Assembly (NCBI RefSeq): GCF_900631955.1
Contig: NZ_UZWD01000049.1
Coordinates: 1-64,000, forward strand
Length of the DNA: 64,000 bases
DNA from: Devosia equisanguinis
GTDB lineage: Bacteria; Pseudomonadota; Alphaproteobacteria; Rhizobiales; Devosiaceae
Direction of reading: 5' to 3'
Shown here: in pieces, positions 63,612 through 64,000 of the stretch
How positions within the stretch are numbered: position 1 is the first letter of the stretch
Layout of the letters: each line of letters opens with the position of its first letter
The notes under the pieces: model-generated
Told to the model about the DNA's origin: nothing
Seen by the model: the letters and a program-made list of their open reading frames with translations, nothing else
Database searches by the model: none
Program-made: the position numbers and the translations under genes

Positions 63612-64000
63612 GTGGTAGCGCCCGTCATCCCCGGTCCCCATGAGTTCAACGTGTTGGGCGAGGCGCTGCAGCCCTGCTCGGACGATCCGCTGACCGGCTT
63701 TTTTCGCACCGGCTATTGCGCCGCGGGTCCCGAGGAAGCGGCGGTACATCTGGTGTGCATCGAGGCGAGCGCCGCGTTCCTGGCCTATTCGGCCAGCGTC
63801 GGCAACGATCTCTCGACCCCGCGCCCGGAATTCGGTTTTGCCGGCATCGTGCCGGGCAATCGCTGGTGCCTCGTCGCCGCCCGCTGGGCCCAGGCCCACG
63901 CCGCCGGCAAGGCCCCGCGCCTCTATCTGCGCGCCACCAACCGCAAAGTGCTCGACTTCATCCCGCTCGACCTTCTCAAGGCCTACGCACTAGATCTGAA
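63612..64000 (+). CDS. DUF2237 family protein (cut by window end)
   Basis: A partial gene starting with GTG, one base after cckA; 129 codons are visible and the frame is open at the edge, near the family's usual end. It has the DUF2237 pattern: NVLGEALQPCSDDPLTGFFRTGYC, then GPEEAAVHLVCIE, FLAYSASVGNDLSTP, FGFAGIVPGNRWCLVAARW and VLDFIPLDLLKAYAL. The four conserved cysteines suggest metal binding. Function unknown. Confidence 0.85.
   Translation, partial: MVAPVIPGPHEFNVLGEALQPCSDDPLTGFFRTGYCAAGPEEAAVHLVCIEASAAFLAYSASVGNDLSTPRPEFGFAGIVPGNRWCLVAARWAQAHAAGKAPRLYLRATNRKVLDFIPLDLLKAYALDL

Overview
The window looks like chromosomal DNA of a motile, GC-rich alphaproteobacterium of the Hyphomicrobiales, possibly Devosia-like. 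That placement is inferred from gene order, the cysteine-poor DksA, FliX, CckA, CtrA-type boxes and trpGDC-moaC-moeA; no rRNA is present to confirm it. I found no tRNA, rRNA, CRISPR array, insertion sequence or prophage. Coding density is high and most operons are tightly overlapped (ATGA, TGATG, TAATG).

Region 1 (1-24.5 kb) is mainly a flagellar locus. It holds a flagellin, a FlgN-like protein, flgJ (rod-binding domain only), flgI, fliX, flgH-flgA-flgG-flgF, fliL-fliM-DUF6468-motE, a giant TPR protein, fliP-fliO, and flgB-flgC-fliE-fliQ-fliR-flhB. Ring, export-ATPase and hook genes (fliF, fliG, fliH, fliI, flhA, flgE, flgK, flgL) are absent from the window. Three divergent intergenic regions (flgI/fliX, flgF/fliL, fliO/flgB) each carry a TTAA-N7-TTAA CtrA-type box beside a GGCA-N5-TGCC inverted repeat, which suggests shared control. 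A curli-type amyloid island (two curlins and a CsgH chaperone, each with hairpin punctuation), a YciI protein, dksA and an M32 carboxypeptidase sit inside the flagellar locus.

Region 2 (24.5-38 kb) is a mixed accessory and housekeeping stretch: three orphan small membrane or secreted proteins, DUF4169, an MFS metabolite symporter, a VOC protein, enolase, aquaporin Z, an AT-richer coiled-coil membrane protein, AMP nucleosidase, an ICMT-like methyltransferase, DUF1176, folD, DUF1643, an RssA-like patatin and a CobW-like fragment without a P-loop. aqpZ and the coiled-coil gene each have an inverted repeat whose 3' arm covers the Shine-Dalgarno sequence. A C-rich, multi-hairpin element ending in a terminator (about 34385-34518) could be a small RNA.

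Region 3 (38-64 kb) is housekeeping: metH under a perfect 16-bp palindrome of ArsR-family type, rlpA, a D,D-carboxypeptidase, tmk-holB-metG-tatD-MBL hydrolase, ppiD-trpE-trpG-trpD-trpC-moaC-moeA, tpiA-secG-pyrG, cckA and a DUF2237 gene cut by the window end. CckA is the top of the CckA-ChpT-CtrA relay, so it links this end of the window to the CtrA-type boxes at the flagellar promoters. Two families of extragenic palindromes (a CTCCCCC/GGGGGAG type and a CCCTCGGGCTTGACCCGAGGG type) are scattered between operons.
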